From NCBI GenBank assembly GCA_011050525.1, contig DRFO01000026.1:62001-126000 (forward strand): DNA of 64,000 nucleotides, written 5' to 3'. This DNA is from Halopseudomonas xinjiangensis. GTDB taxonomy: Bacteria > Pseudomonadota > Gammaproteobacteria > Pseudomonadales > Pseudomonadaceae. Of the stretch, positions 46,974 through 57,345 are shown in pieces. The notes beneath the pieces were generated by a model that saw nothing but the letters and a program-made list of their open reading frames with translations, was not told where the DNA came from and did not search any database. Both the position numbers and the translations under genes were made by a program. Each line of letters starts with the position of its first letter. The first letter of the stretch is position 1.

Positions 46974-49403
46974 GTGACCAACCGCCGCAAGCTCCTGGTA
47001 AAAACCTTCCTCGTCCTGCTTGTCCTCTGCGCAATTATTGCCGGGGTCGCGTGGTGGACGCTATATACAGCACAGGTCAAACGTAGCGGTAATCTGGACC
47101 TTCACCGCCTTGACCAACCCGTCGCGGTATTCTACGACGCCTGGGGCGTGCCCCATATTGATGCACAAAACGACCAGGACGCCTATCGTACCCTAGGCTA
47201 CCTGCACGCACAGGATCGCCTTTTTCAAATGGACGTGCTGCGCCGGATCGGAGCGGGACGTCTATCCGAGCTTTTTGGCCAGGACTCATTCGAGACGGAC
47301 AGATTTTTCCGTACCCTGGGCATCAGCCGGTACGCGCGCGACTATGCCGAGCGGATGAAAAGCCAGGCAGACTCTCCCCACGTTCAATTGGTCAAGGCCT
47401 ATCAGGATGGCATCAACCAGTACATAGAAGATGGCGGCGTGCCCGCAGAATACCGCCTACTGTTGACCAAACCAGACTATTTTTCGCTGGAAGACATTGG
47501 CCACGTCATGGGATATATGGCTTATTCCTTTGCCGAGGCGTTCAAGACCGATGCCCTGGTGGACCACGTGCGTGGCACCCTCGGAGACCGGCACGCAAAG
47601 GATCTGGTACCTGGCAGTCCCGACAGCCAGGTACCGCGCCCGCAAACCGGGCAGACCGCCTCTCTGCTTGAGCCCCTGCTGACCGAACTGGCAAAGGTCG
47701 AGCGGACATTACCCGCCGGACAATTCCTGGGCAGCAATGCCTGGGTGCTCAACGCCAGCCGCAGCCAGAGCGGTGCGCCCATGCTGGCCAATGATCCGCA
47801 CATTGGCTTTTCCGCCCCTGCCGTGTGGTATGAAGCTCACATACGTACCCCGGAGCATGAGGTCTACGGCCACTTCCTGGCAGGCCTGCCCTTCGCGCTG
47901 CTCGGTCAGACGCGGCGGCATGCGTGGGGTCTGACAATGCTGATGAATGATGAGGTGGATTTTTATCGCGAACGGGTAAATCCGGACAATCCCGATCAGG
48001 TCTGGGCAGCAGGCCGTTGGCAAGCGCTTCAGATACATGAAGAGGTGATCAAGATCCGCGGGCAGGAAGACCGCCTGGTGAAGATGCGCAGCTCGAGGCA
48101 TGGCCCAATAATCAATGACCAGCCTGGTAGCTTTGATCACAGTCCCGACAGCCCGCCTGTCAGCTTGTTCTGGACCTTTCTTGATCCGGAAAATGATTCC
48201 GTCGGGGCCTTTTATGGCTTTGCCCGAGCCAAGAGTCTTGAGGAATTCGAATCAGCCGCCGCGCAGCACTGGTCACCTGGCCTGAATCTTGTCTACGCCG
48301 ATGTGGAGGATAACATCGCCATGTGGGCAATCGGCCGGCTCAAGCGCTGGCCCAACAGCAATAACAGCTTTGCCTTGCTTAGCGGCTCGAGTGAGCGCGA
48401 CAACTTTCGAGGCTACCAGCCGTTCTCCATGAATCCACGGGTGGTCAATCCCGACGATGGCCAGATATTCAGCGCCAACAACCCCTACGGCGATGGCAAT
48501 CCGCGTCGCGTATTACCTGGGTATTACGCCCCCGCTGACAGAGCCAGCCGGATTGCCGAACTGCTGGGTGCGCAGCAAACGCCGGATCTGTCTTATTTCA
48601 AATCAATGCAGCTGGACACTGCTCGGCCGCAAGCTCTTACGATGATCAGGGATGCCCAGCCGCTGTTCAGCGACGAGCTTGTTCGTTCCGACCTGCGCGC
48701 GCCTGCGGCCCGGGCAGCCGAACTGCTGAGTCAATGGGATGGCAGTTTCGACCAGACAAGCGTCGGCGCAACCATTTATCAACGCTGGCACGGGCATCTG
48801 ATGCACGCCCTGTTTGCTGATGAACTGGGTCCGCGGTACGCGTTCTTCGTGAATACTCACATGGCGGAAAAAAGCCTCGCCAGTCTTTATTGGAAACCCG
48901 CCTCGCCCTGGTGGGACAACCGCGAACAACCCAGTCTTGACGGCCGTCAACTCGCCATCGAGCACGCCTGGGTAAGCACCGTCGAGTCGCTGGTGGATCA
49001 GTTGGGAGTCGATGTCGACGATTGGACATGGAGCAGAGTGGCCAGCCTCGAGCACCGTCACCCGTTGGCTGGAAAGTTGCCTCTCGCCAGTCACCTGAGC
49101 ACCAAACCGGTGGCTATCGACGGTACCCGGGAGAGCCTCAACAGCATGAGCTTCAACCTGGGGGGACCAGTTTATGACGTGACTGCCGGCCCTTCCACAC
49201 GTCGACTGATAGATCTGGCGGACCTCAATGGCGCGTTCGGCATTTCGCCCATGGGGCAGTCGGGCAATCCCTTCGATGTGCACTACGATGATCAGGCTGA
49301 CCTATTCAATCAGGGGCGTTACCGTACGCACCTGTTCGACTGGCTGTCGATTGAAGCGCTCCCCGGCCAGCTCAAAGTAAGACCAGCAGGGAGCAACCGC
49401 TAG
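46974..49403 (+). CDS. Penicillin acylase family protein
   Basis: This is an N-terminal nucleophile (Ntn) hydrolase of 809 residues. A membrane anchor or signal (KTFLVLLVLCAIIAGVAWW) is at residues 8-27. Conserved blocks of the alpha part are VAVFYDAWGVPHIDAQND, and LGYLHAQDRLFQMDVLRR. Autocleavage would occur before Ser254 in QFLGSNAWVLNA, followed by LANDPHIGFSAP. The partner Asn region is SFNLGGPVYDVTAGP. Relatives cleave beta-lactam side chains, acyl-homoserine lactones or other amides; the substrate cannot be told here. The start is a GTG at 46974 with AAGG 6 nt upstream, as the longer frame to 46824 runs into the divergent gene. Confidence 0.92.
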   Translation: MTNRRKLLVKTFLVLLVLCAIIAGVAWWTLYTAQVKRSGNLDLHRLDQPVAVFYDAWGVPHIDAQNDQDAYRTLGYLHAQDRLFQMDVLRRIGAGRLSELFGQDSFETDRFFRTLGISRYARDYAERMKSQADSPHVQLVKAYQDGINQYIEDGGVPAEYRLLLTKPDYFSLEDIGHVMGYMAYSFAEAFKTDALVDHVRGTLGDRHAKDLVPGSPDSQVPRPQTGQTASLLEPLLTELAKVERTLPAGQFLGSNAWVLNASRSQSGAPMLANDPHIGFSAPAVWYEAHIRTPEHEVYGHFLAGLPFALLGQTRRHAWGLTMLMNDEVDFYRERVNPDNPDQVWAAGRWQALQIHEEVIKIRGQEDRLVKMRSSRHGPIINDQPGSFDHSPDSPPVSLFWTFLDPENDSVGAFYGFARAKSLEEFESAAAQHWSPGLNLVYADVEDNIAMWAIGRLKRWPNSNNSFALLSGSSERDNFRGYQPFSMNPRVVNPDDGQIFSANNPYGDGNPRRVLPGYYAPADRASRIAELLGAQQTPDLSYFKSMQLDTARPQALTMIRDAQPLFSDELVRSDLRAPAARAAELLSQWDGSFDQTSVGATIYQRWHGHLMHALFADELGPRYAFFVNTHMAEKSLASLYWKPASPWWDNREQPSLDGRQLAIEHAWVSTVESLVDQLGVDVDDWTWSRVASLEHRHPLAGKLPLASHLSTKPVAIDGTRESLNSMSFNLGGPVYDVTAGPSTRRLIDLADLNGAFGISPMGQSGNPFDVHYDDQADLFNQGRYRTHLFDWLSIEALPGQLKVRPAGSNR

Positions 49404-49408
49404 ACCAT

Positions 49409-50245
49409 TCAGAGCCGTACGATAAGAATCCCATTCTCCGGAGCTGGCTCTCCCACCTCCACACGCTGGGGCCTCACGCCGAGGTCCTTGAGGCCTTGCA
49501 CGAATGCCGGGGCCTGAGCGCCGTGTACCACTATACGTACCTGGGTATCAGACCTCAGCGCCCGATTGAGAATTCGCAGCCAGCTGTCCGTCACGTCCGT
49601 ATCCGCAGCGGCCATGTCCACACTGGGAACGCTGACGCTGCCATCCTTGCGAAGCACTTTCAGCAGCGTGGAAGGCGTCGGATAGAGACGCTCTGTTACC
49701 GGCTCGGTCGGAGTGAACTGGTCCAGATGCAGATAGACTTCACGATTGCCCCGGGTAATGGCATACAGGCTGACAAACCGTTGCGGTTCGTCATCCAGAC
49801 GAACCGCCAGGTAAGCCTGAGCCTCCTCAGGCCCGTAGAGACGAGAAAACTCCAGTACCTGATTTGCCCATAGACTGCTGCTTCCGCACTCCCTCCCCTC
49901 GCAAAAGAACAACATTGCGTGGTCTCGAGCCAACAATTGTTGCTTGGCATGCTTGAACGCTTCCGCGCTGTCGTGCCCTTCGGGAATCTGCCAGGACACC
50001 CTGATCAGGTCACCCGTTGTGCGAACCTCACGTTCAGCGCGGAGCTGGTTGTTGATGCGCCTGATGCCGCCTATCACCACGGCGTGCTCAATGTCTTCTA
50101 CGGTACGCAGCTTGGCCACCTGCGCACGCGGGTACGGTTCGATCACGAGTTCCTCGGGCACCGCCGTTGCAGCCTGGATCGACGCCGTTGCAAGCGACAG
50201 GCCCACGCCATAGACCATTAGAGCAAGTCGACTTCGAGACAGCAT
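49409..50245 (-). CDS. DUF4892 periplasmic protein
   Basis: The 278-residue protein has a signal peptide (MLSRSRLALMVYGVGLSLA, cut near TASIQAA), then a domain with VIEPYPRAQV and LFFCEGRECGSSSLWANQV. The C-terminal part (RIVVHGAQAPAFVQGLKDLGV) has an OmpA-like beta-alpha-beta look. This fits the DUF4892 family of Pseudomonas. It is convergent with the penicillin-acylase gene, 5 bp apart. Function unknown. Confidence 0.85.
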   Translation of the reverse strand: MLSRSRLALMVYGVGLSLATASIQAATAVPEELVIEPYPRAQVAKLRTVEDIEHAVVIGGIRRINNQLRAEREVRTTGDLIRVSWQIPEGHDSAEAFKHAKQQLLARDHAMLFFCEGRECGSSSLWANQVLEFSRLYGPEEAQAYLAVRLDDEPQRFVSLYAITRGNREVYLHLDQFTPTEPVTERLYPTPSTLLKVLRKDGSVSVPSVDMAAADTDVTDSWLRILNRALRSDTQVRIVVHGAQAPAFVQGLKDLGVRPQRVEVGEPAPENGILIVRL

Positions 50246-50315
50246 TGAAACTCCTTATCGTTAAAGCATGTTCTGGGCCATGCTTCCCACAGCCTCGACC
50301 AGACGCCCTGCCGGG

Positions 50316-51179
50316 TCAAGCAAGAGTTTTGAAAAAACTGTCAAGAATAGTTGCGACCGCGGACGCCTGCTCCTCCAGATGCAGGTGGTGTCCGCCCTCC
50401 AGATGGTGCACCTGAATGTGCTTGAAACGATCGATGCGTTCGAGGATCTCGGGGTGCTTCTGCATCACACCCTGATTGGCCAGTACCAGACAGGACGGAC
50501 TCCGGATGGCTTCGACGAAGGCTACTGCGTGCTGGCTGGTAAAGCGCAGTGGCGATGGCAGCATCAGTTTCGGATCGCTGCGCCAGGTCCATCCGCCATG
50601 TTCCGGCATCAATCCGCGCTCGACCAGGTGCGTTGCTGCCGCTCGGCTCATGGGCGTGTTGCCTCCGAGAACGCGGGCAGTGGTAGCTTTTTCCACACTG
50701 GGATAAACGGGTTTGCGCTTTTCCCCAACCGCAAGGCTGGCTTCGAAAAAACGCGCCATCTGTTTGGGGGCGTGGTCTGGCTCTGAGGTAAAGGGAAGCA
50801 GGCCATCTATCAGCCCAGCGCCAAGGATGCGATCCGGCAGGCTACCGGCTAGAATCGCGCTGATAATCGCCCCCATCGAGTGACCAAGCAGACCGAACTG
50901 CTTCCAGCCAAGGTCTTCAGCCACCTGCAAAACGGTCGCAGCCTGTTGCCAGAGGCTATAGCCTCCAGCGGGCATATGCCCCGACAAGCCGTGCCCGGGT
51001 AAATCCAGGGCAACCAGATAAACTCCTTCCAGGTGCGGAGCGATAAGATCGAAGGTCGCGGCATTGTCCAGCCAGCCATGCAGGCCAATGACCGGCAAAC
51101 CGCCAGGCTTGCCCCAGACCTTGGCGGCCACTTCGATAGACGGGAGCGTAAAACGCACTTCTCGGCTGGTTACATCCAT
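50316..51179 (-). CDS. Alpha/beta hydrolase
   Basis: The 287-residue protein has the alpha/beta hydrolase core: VIGLHGWLDNAATFDLI with the oxyanion HG, VALDLPGHGLSG, the nucleophile elbow LLGHSMGAIIS, and a C-terminal catalytic His in LEGGHHLHLEEQ. The acid residue is likely in the strand before that. It is related to PA1622-like hydrolases of Pseudomonas as I recall. It precedes the DUF4892 gene by 70 bp in the same direction. Substrate unknown. Confidence 0.9.
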   Translation of the reverse strand: MDVTSREVRFTLPSIEVAAKVWGKPGGLPVIGLHGWLDNAATFDLIAPHLEGVYLVALDLPGHGLSGHMPAGGYSLWQQAATVLQVAEDLGWKQFGLLGHSMGAIISAILAGSLPDRILGAGLIDGLLPFTSEPDHAPKQMARFFEASLAVGEKRKPVYPSVEKATTARVLGGNTPMSRAAATHLVERGLMPEHGGWTWRSDPKLMLPSPLRFTSQHAVAFVEAIRSPSCLVLANQGVMQKHPEILERIDRFKHIQVHHLEGGHHLHLEEQASAVATILDSFFKTLA

Positions 51180-51308
51180 AGCTAATCTGGTCCTGTATCG
51201 ACGGGCTTTATGCAGCCATGGAATCTAATTGCCGCCCCGTCGACGCACAAGCTCAGGGATTGCCATGAATGCACAGGCATAACCGTCTGCACAGCTGTGA
51301 TCCGGCCA

Positions 51309-53000
51309 TCAGGCCGGGGATGGCTCGTGCCAGACGACTGTTTTGCCGCACACAGACCACAGATCGACCTGGTCTCGATAAGTCGCTTCAACAACCGCAC
51401 GCCTGACCTTGAAGGTGGGGGTCATGAAACCGTTCTGCACATTCCAGATATCCGGAATGATCACCAGGCAACCCAGTTGCTCGTGTCGGCTGAGCTTACT
51501 ATTCACCTCGGCCAGCAACTTGGAGAGCATCTGCTCGGTAATGTTGTCATTCAGCTTTACCTTGCCTGCATCGGTTCCCGCAAGTTGCACCAGTGCAATC
51601 GGCTGATGCAGGTTGTTACCCACCACGCACACCTGCTCGACCAACGGGTTTGAAGCGAGCAGCTTCTCGATGGGTGCAGGCGCGACATAGCGGCCTTTGC
51701 TGGTTTTGAAGATGTCCTTCTTGCGTCCGGTGATCCGCAGAAAGCCCTCCTTGTCTATCTCGCCGATATCTCCGGTGTGCAGAAAGCCGTCCTCATTGAT
51801 CGCCTCGGATGTTTTAACCGGCTCCTTGAAATACCCAAGCATGTTAGCCTGGCTGCGTACCAGAATTTCACCGTCTTCGGCTAATCGGCATTCCACTCCG
51901 GGATTGGGCAAGCCGATCCAGCCGGCCTTGAAGCGCTTGGGGCGGCCCAGATGTGAATAACCACAGTTCTCGGTCATTCCGTATATTTCCACAAGGTTCA
52001 TGCCCAGCCGTTGGTACCAGGCTATCAGGCTGTCAGGTATGGGCGCCGCCCCGCTTACCGCGTAGCGGATGTCATTCAGGCCGAGTCTGATCAGAATGCG
52101 ACGGGACACCCGTTGACGGACCAACGGAATTTTTAGCAGCGTATCCAGAACCGCCGCCGGCATCTTTTGCAGCACCGCCTGGTGCAACTTGAGCCATATT
52201 CTGGGCACGCTGAAAAAGACCGTTGGCCGGGCGCGCTGAATGTCCTGACTGAAGGTCTCGGAACTGTGAACGAAGTAAACGCTCTGACCGGAAAGCAACG
52301 AGGCGATCTCCACGAACTGTCTCTCGCCAATATTGCTGAGCGGTAAATACGACAGAAGTCGGTCGTCTTCGGTGATGGTGAACAGTCTCAGGCAGGTATT
52401 GGCCGAGTGAAACATGCTGCCGAAGCTGAGCATCACCCCTTTGGGAACCCCGGTCGCACCGGAGGTATACACGATGGTGGCCAGTTGATGCGGGTCAGGC
52501 AAGTACCTGTGCGCCATCGGTTCATTGGTTTCCAGCAAGCTCTGCCACGCTTGCAGACTCGGATCTTGCGGGGCAAGCGGCAGGCCGATCCAGGGGATGT
52601 CCGGGCGTACCCCGGAGCGCACCTGCTGCCATTCATCCAGCTTGCCGATGAAAACCGCCCGGCATTCGGAATGCTCGAGCATTTGTCGGACGGCGTCGGA
52701 ACTAAGCGTGGGATAGACCGGAACGGAGACATGCCCTGCCATCCAGATGGCAAGATCTGCAATGAGCCAGTGGGCACAGTTCCTGGAGAATATCGCAATG
52801 TGACTGGCTTCGGGAAAGTCCAGACTGGTGAGATAACTTGCCACGCGGCGAGCCTGATCCCCCACCTGCCCCCAAGTGTAGAGTTCCAGCTGTCCATCGG
52901 CCAGAGGCTGGGTGAGATACACCTTGTCGGGATGAGCTTGTTCGCGCTCGTAGAATGCTTCTAGAGCGGTCGAAACAGCCAGTTTTACCTGGTCGCCCAT
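51309..53000 (-). CDS. Long-chain acyl-CoA ligase-like AMP-binding enzyme
   Basis: The 563-residue protein is an adenylate-forming enzyme. The P-loop-like motif is IVYTSGATGVPKGVMLS, the A5 motif is IYGMTENCGYSH, and the A7 to A8 region is LHTGDIGEIDKEGFLRITGRKKDIF. The catalytic Lys near the C-terminus is in TPTFKVRR. The linker sequence FLRITGRKKDIFKTSKG is like the fatty-acid CoA ligase (FadD15) group, which works at the membrane. The start at 53000 (MGDQVKLAV) has AGAGGTG 5 nt upstream. It precedes the alpha/beta hydrolase by 129 bp; a hairpin overlaps the stop but lacks a T-tract. Confidence 0.9.
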   Translation of the reverse strand: MGDQVKLAVSTALEAFYEREQAHPDKVYLTQPLADGQLELYTWGQVGDQARRVASYLTSLDFPEASHIAIFSRNCAHWLIADLAIWMAGHVSVPVYPTLSSDAVRQMLEHSECRAVFIGKLDEWQQVRSGVRPDIPWIGLPLAPQDPSLQAWQSLLETNEPMAHRYLPDPHQLATIVYTSGATGVPKGVMLSFGSMFHSANTCLRLFTITEDDRLLSYLPLSNIGERQFVEIASLLSGQSVYFVHSSETFSQDIQRARPTVFFSVPRIWLKLHQAVLQKMPAAVLDTLLKIPLVRQRVSRRILIRLGLNDIRYAVSGAAPIPDSLIAWYQRLGMNLVEIYGMTENCGYSHLGRPKRFKAGWIGLPNPGVECRLAEDGEILVRSQANMLGYFKEPVKTSEAINEDGFLHTGDIGEIDKEGFLRITGRKKDIFKTSKGRYVAPAPIEKLLASNPLVEQVCVVGNNLHQPIALVQLAGTDAGKVKLNDNITEQMLSKLLAEVNSKLSRHEQLGCLVIIPDIWNVQNGFMTPTFKVRRAVVEATYRDQVDLWSVCGKTVVWHEPSPA

Positions 53001-53125
53001 TGCAGCACCTCTGTGGTTACTTTTGTTTTTATCAGTTGAGCGGCATGGACCGCTCACCCGTTTGGGTGAACACTATCCCATGTCGAAAAGCACCGAACAA
53101 GGCGCACCATCCGGCAGACAGAGGA

Positions 53126-53596
53126 TCAACCCGCAGCGCTTACCGGGCTCGTCAGACTATGCAGGATTCCGAGCCCCGTCGCGACAAAATCCATTTCGAT
53201 ACAGGCTAAACCAGCGGTTGGCATCGGATAATGGCCTCGTCTGTGTCCTTCAACAAGCAGACTGATGAGCTGGCTGGCCAACGGTTGATGGCTGACTATC
53301 AGCAGCGAGGCTTCCGTCCGTTCGGCAAGATAGTCCATCACCTGCGCGGGATTATCGTCTGGCGTCAGCCATGCTGCCGTTGAGATGGCTCGTGGGAAAC
53401 CGATCTGCTCACGGACGATGGCCGCAGTCTGGCGGGCCCGTGTATAGGGGCTGGAAAGAATCACGTCCAATTGTTGCCCGGCAAGTTGACGCGCCATGAC
53501 CGTTACTTCAGCTCTGCCGTCATCGGTCAGTGCTCTGTCCGAATCGCTGGCGGCCATTGCGTGGGCCTGTCCGTGGCGCAGTATCCACAACTTCAT
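53126..53596 (-). CDS. sixA: Phosphohistidine phosphatase SixA
   Basis: The 156-residue protein is a small histidine phosphatase: LWILRHGQAHAMA (catalytic His in RHG), LTDDGRAEVTVMARQL, SSPYTRARQTAAIV, and VSHQPLASQLISLL (second His). SixA removes phosphate from phosphohistidine of signalling proteins such as ArcB or the nitrogen PTS. It overlaps the DUF4389 stop by 4 bp, so it is coupled with it. Confidence 0.9.
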   Translation of the reverse strand: MKLWILRHGQAHAMAASDSDRALTDDGRAEVTVMARQLAGQQLDVILSSPYTRARQTAAIVREQIGFPRAISTAAWLTPDDNPAQVMDYLAERTEASLLIVSHQPLASQLISLLVEGHRRGHYPMPTAGLACIEMDFVATGLGILHSLTSPVSAAG

Positions 53597-53964
53597 GGAG
53601 CTGATGGCCCGTCGCTCGGATGAATGTCAGCGGCGCCACGATCCGGGTTAACCGGACGATCTGAAATATCTACCACTCTGCCCCATTGGGCGTGTTTATC
53701 CGGCCATTCCATAAAAGGCCAGGGTTTCTGCTCGGATGAGCCGGTCACATAGCGTCCGATCTGCCAGGCGTACTGCGACAAGCTGTTGCCCAGGCCGGCC
53801 AAGCGGGGGTCCGCCTCGTCAGTCACGGCACGGAAACCGAGCTGCAACACCGCAACGACTAGCAATAGTACTTCGGCGACTTGCCAGGCCAGGCCAAACA
53901 ACAGCACGTATATCAGGCGCAGCCAGAAATCGGCCGACGTGATTCCCGCTTTTTCCCGTTTCAT
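53593..53964 (-). CDS. DUF4389 membrane protein
   Basis: The 123-residue protein has one long hydrophobic stretch, [20 protein letters not shown], continuing [10 protein letters not shown], which probably makes two helices. A polar tail ends with [19 protein letters not shown]. The pattern fits DUF4389. It lies between gpsA and sixA with 4-bp overlaps on both sides. Function unknown. Confidence 0.85.
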   Translation of the reverse strand: MKREKAGITSADFWLRLIYVLLFGLAWQVAEVLLLVVAVLQLGFRAVTDEADPRLAGLGNSLSQYAWQIGRYVTGSSEQKPWPFMEWPDKHAQWGRVVDISDRPVNPDRGAADIHPSDGPSAP

Positions 53965-55010
53965 CGTGACTTTTCTCCCAGCGCATCGCCGTCCGGGATG
54001 GCGATAAATTCAACATCGTCTTTTTGTTCTGCAGACATCAGGCCGCTTATGACGTCTGCCAACGGCTTATGTTCAAACAATATGGCATACAGGCCGGCTA
54101 CCAGGGGCATGTAGACCTGCTCCTGCTCGGATTTCTGCTTGAGCACGCGCAGGGTATTCACCCCCTCGGCTACCTGGCCCAGTTGCGCCACACTATCCTC
54201 CAGCGTCTGGCCTTTGCCCAGCGCGTGACCGACCTGATAGTTGCGCGATTGGGGCGATGTGCAGGTGACGATCAGATCGCCGACCCCGGCAAGGCCCAAA
54301 AATGTCAGCGGATTCGCCCCCATGTGCACGGCGAAACGGGTCATTTCTGCCAGTGCCCGGGTGATCAGCATGCTCTTGGTGTTTTCTCCCACGCCCATGG
54401 CTGCCGCCATGCCCGACATGATCGCGTAGACATTCTTGAGTGCGCCGCCCAGCTCTACCCCGTAGCGGTCCTGACTCGCATACACACGCAGACTTTTGCT
54501 GCCAAGAACCTGCTGAACCTGCCGGCATAGCGCTTCGTCCTGGCTGGCCACAACAGTAGCCGTGAGAGCCCCTGCGGCCATTTCCTTCGCCAGATTGGGT
54601 CCCGAAAGAACCGCAACCCTGGCGTCCGGTGCCTCCTGCTCGACTATTTCGCTCATCATCAGGAAACCGGGCTGCTCAATACCTTTGGTGGTGCTGATTA
54701 CGCCTTTACCGGCCAGGTCCGAGCCAATCTGCTTGAGCACGCTGCGAAAGGAACCACTTGGAATAGCCAGAAAAACCAGGTCAGCAGAGGCCAGTGCCGC
54801 AGCCAGATCGGTAGTCACCTGCAAGCGCGGATCCAACATTACCCCCGGTAAATAGCGGCTGTTCTGATGCATGTCGGTTATTTCGCTAGCGACCTTCTCG
54901 TCTCTCAACCAAAGGGTTACCGGCACATCATGGGCAGCCATCAGGTTGGCAAGCGTGGTGCCGAAGCTACCGCCCCCCACTACGCAAACGGGCATCTTTT
55001 GCTCAGTCAT
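53961..55010 (-). CDS. gpsA: Glycerol-3-phosphate dehydrogenase [NAD(P)+]
   Basis: GpsA reduces dihydroxyacetone phosphate to sn-glycerol 3-phosphate for phospholipid synthesis. The 349-residue protein has the dinucleotide motif [57 protein letters not shown] and the catalytic Lys in [34 protein letters not shown] is also typical. It is the first gene of gpsA-DUF4389-sixA, linked by 4-bp overlaps. It is divergent from the TonB receptor gene. Confidence 0.96.
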   Translation of the reverse strand: MTEQKMPVCVVGGGSFGTTLANLMAAHDVPVTLWLRDEKVASEITDMHQNSRYLPGVMLDPRLQVTTDLAAALASADLVFLAIPSGSFRSVLKQIGSDLAGKGVISTTKGIEQPGFLMMSEIVEQEAPDARVAVLSGPNLAKEMAAGALTATVVASQDEALCRQVQQVLGSKSLRVYASQDRYGVELGGALKNVYAIMSGMAAAMGVGENTKSMLITRALAEMTRFAVHMGANPLTFLGLAGVGDLIVTCTSPQSRNYQVGHALGKGQTLEDSVAQLGQVAEGVNTLRVLKQKSEQEQVYMPLVAGLYAILFEHKPLADVISGLMSAEQKDDVEFIAIPDGDALGEKSR

Positions 55011-55139
55011 GCTGCATCCTTATCTGTGAGACCTTCGGCATTATAAGTTCTTCCGTCGGCAACCGCGATGCGGGGCTGGCAAAAGCTGTTGTGGTCGTTA
55101 TGATGGCGCGATAAAAAACCGTGCTAGGTTGCCATTAAA

Positions 55140-57329
55140 ATGTTCAAGTTTCGTTTTCGCGTTATCTCTGCCGTTTTCGGCTTGGGGATGGTTCAGCCTG
55201 CGCTGGCCATGGAAGATCTTGTGCTCGGTCGCGTGGAGCTTCCCACCGTACTGAGCGCTACTCGCCTGAAACAAGCCCCTGCGGAAGTGCCGGGTAGCAT
55301 GACCGTGCTTGACCGCCAGCTCATAAGAGCATCGGGCGCCCGGGATATACCCGAGCTGCTGCGTCTGGTTCCGGGCATGAAAATAGGTTACCACCTGGGC
55401 AACAAAAGCAACGTGAACTACCACGGCACCAACGTGACCGAAGCACGTAGATTGCAGGTGCTGGTAGACGGTCGTTCCGTCTATCGGCCGGGGCTGGCCA
55501 CCGTGGACTGGACCGACATACCGTTGGCGATGGAAGATATCGAGCGCATAGAAGTCTTTCGTGGCCCCAACACCGCCGCTTACGGGGCCAATGCGCTAAT
55601 GGGGGTGATCAACATTATTTCCCGGGACCCCCGGAGCACGCTGGGCACCCGACTGAAAATCACCACCGGCAATCGCGGCGTGCAGGACCTGTACGGCAGC
55701 CATGGAACCGAAGTCGGCAATACCCATCTGCGGCTGAGCATCTTCGCTAAAGAGGATACCGGCTTTGATATCGATGATTACGACCGGGAATTTCGCGACG
55801 ATCGTAGGCTCAACGCCTTCAATCTCGCTGGCAACACCCAGTTGAACGGTAGCCAGAGCCTGAACTGGCAGGTTGGCGCCAAGGAAGGTACCAATCAGGA
55901 GGATTACGACTACGAGCCAATGGCTCCTGACCAGTCTCTTTACAATGAAGACGGCAGCGTTCCTGATTTTGCCTATGACCGCCAGATTCACGCCCATTAT
56001 CCTCCCTCTGACACCAGCGCACGGGATCTCTTCGCATCGGCCAGATGGACGAATGATCTGTCCCCGACCCACAGTCTGCAAATCAAAACCTATGTGCAGC
56101 ACATGGAACGCCTGCGCGATTGGCGCGCCTGTGATTCACCCGTGGTGTTTTCCCCTGAGCTCAAAGCGATTTTCGAAGTCGATCCCCGCCTCGCACGCAG
56201 GATGAACAACTATTTCCGCGGTGAGCGTGCAATTGAAGTACTGGAGCGGGATTTCAGAAACCAGCCCGGCCTGTTTGAACAGGCCCAGGCGGTGATTGCT
56301 CAGCACAACGCCATTCGTGATATAGGCCCCACCTGCTGGGATCTCGGTCAGAACCTGCGCGAGTCACGCTTCGAGGTGGAAATACAGGACACCTTGCAGC
56401 TCAGCGATTCACTGCGCAGCGTGTTCGGCTCCAACGTGCGGTATGACCGGGTGGCGTCCGATACCCTCTTTGGCGGCACGGTCGACAATCAGACCCTGCA
56501 GGTGTTCGGCAATCTGGAGTTTCGTCCCCACGAGCGCTGGCTGCTCCACGCGGCGGGCCTGTGGGAAGACGATCAGTTGATTGGTGATTCCTTCTCGCCG
56601 CGTCTCGCAGTGCATTTTTTCCTGCATCCCAACCACAGCTTGCGGGCGGTCTATTCCGAGGCAGTCCGCTCGCCGGACATGTATGAAAACAATGCCTACT
56701 GGACCTACACCCCGACGAACCTGAGCGGCCCGCCAATCGCCAGCGATGAGTATTATGCCCTGGCACAGGGCCCAGGAGACCTGGAGCAGGAACGCATGCG
56801 CTCAAGGGAAATCGGGTACAACGGTCACATCCATCAGATCGGACTGTCGATAGATATCAAAGCGTTCTACGATGAAATAAGCAACATGATGAGCGAGCCC
56901 TTGCAGATCAAGAGTTTTATTCCGAACAACGACAATTTTGCTCGTTTTACCGGTGCCGAAACACAGATCGACTGGCAAGCTACCCGTCGCGATCGCCTCA
57001 GGCTGACCTATGCCTATATCGATTTCGTGGCTACCCGCAGCCTCGACCAGCGGCTCACCGCTCGCAATAGCGGGTCCGCGGCCTGGCTACGCCAATGGCC
57101 GGCAGGCATCGAAAGCAGCTTGATCTATTATGGAGCGGACAAGCTGAACGAGCGCCGTTTCGAACGCCTGGACAGTCGCCTCGCCAAGCGTTTCGGATCG
57201 ACGAACCGTGCCAGTATGGAGATCGCCCTGACCTGGCAGCATCGACTGGATGATGAAGGCCTGACCTGGCCCGAAAACATCCATAACACCCGCAACCATT
57301 ACTACCTCAGCGCGGAGTTGAGCTTCTAG
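55140..57329 (+). CDS. TonB-dependent receptor
   Basis: The 729-residue protein has a signal peptide (MFKFRFRVISAVFGLGMVQPALA), then a plug domain with ELPTVLSATRLKQAPAEVPG, VLVDGRSVYRP and IERIEVFRGPNTAAYGANAL. The rest is a beta-barrel, and it ends in the outer-membrane sorting end YLSAELSF. It would take up a ligand across the outer membrane using TonB energy; the ligand is unknown. An insertion at about residues 331-399 is bounded by two Cys and looks helical. The gene heads a run with a periplasmic protein and a kinase. A plausible promoter, TTGTGG-17-TAAAAA, lies about 35 bp upstream. Confidence 0.92.
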   Translation: MFKFRFRVISAVFGLGMVQPALAMEDLVLGRVELPTVLSATRLKQAPAEVPGSMTVLDRQLIRASGARDIPELLRLVPGMKIGYHLGNKSNVNYHGTNVTEARRLQVLVDGRSVYRPGLATVDWTDIPLAMEDIERIEVFRGPNTAAYGANALMGVINIISRDPRSTLGTRLKITTGNRGVQDLYGSHGTEVGNTHLRLSIFAKEDTGFDIDDYDREFRDDRRLNAFNLAGNTQLNGSQSLNWQVGAKEGTNQEDYDYEPMAPDQSLYNEDGSVPDFAYDRQIHAHYPPSDTSARDLFASARWTNDLSPTHSLQIKTYVQHMERLRDWRACDSPVVFSPELKAIFEVDPRLARRMNNYFRGERAIEVLERDFRNQPGLFEQAQAVIAQHNAIRDIGPTCWDLGQNLRESRFEVEIQDTLQLSDSLRSVFGSNVRYDRVASDTLFGGTVDNQTLQVFGNLEFRPHERWLLHAAGLWEDDQLIGDSFSPRLAVHFFLHPNHSLRAVYSEAVRSPDMYENNAYWTYTPTNLSGPPIASDEYYALAQGPGDLEQERMRSREIGYNGHIHQIGLSIDIKAFYDEISNMMSEPLQIKSFIPNNDNFARFTGAETQIDWQATRRDRLRLTYAYIDFVATRSLDQRLTARNSGSAAWLRQWPAGIESSLIYYGADKLNERRFERLDSRLAKRFGSTNRASMEIALTWQHRLDDEGLTWPENIHNTRNHYYLSAELSF

Positions 57330-57345
57330 ATCTGAACCAACATTG

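Noticed and set aside
51299..51320. Hairpin CCGGCC-TGAT-GGCCGG as a terminator after the long-chain acyl-CoA ligase
   Set aside because: The 6-bp stem overlaps the stop codon and is followed by ATCACAG, with no T-tract.
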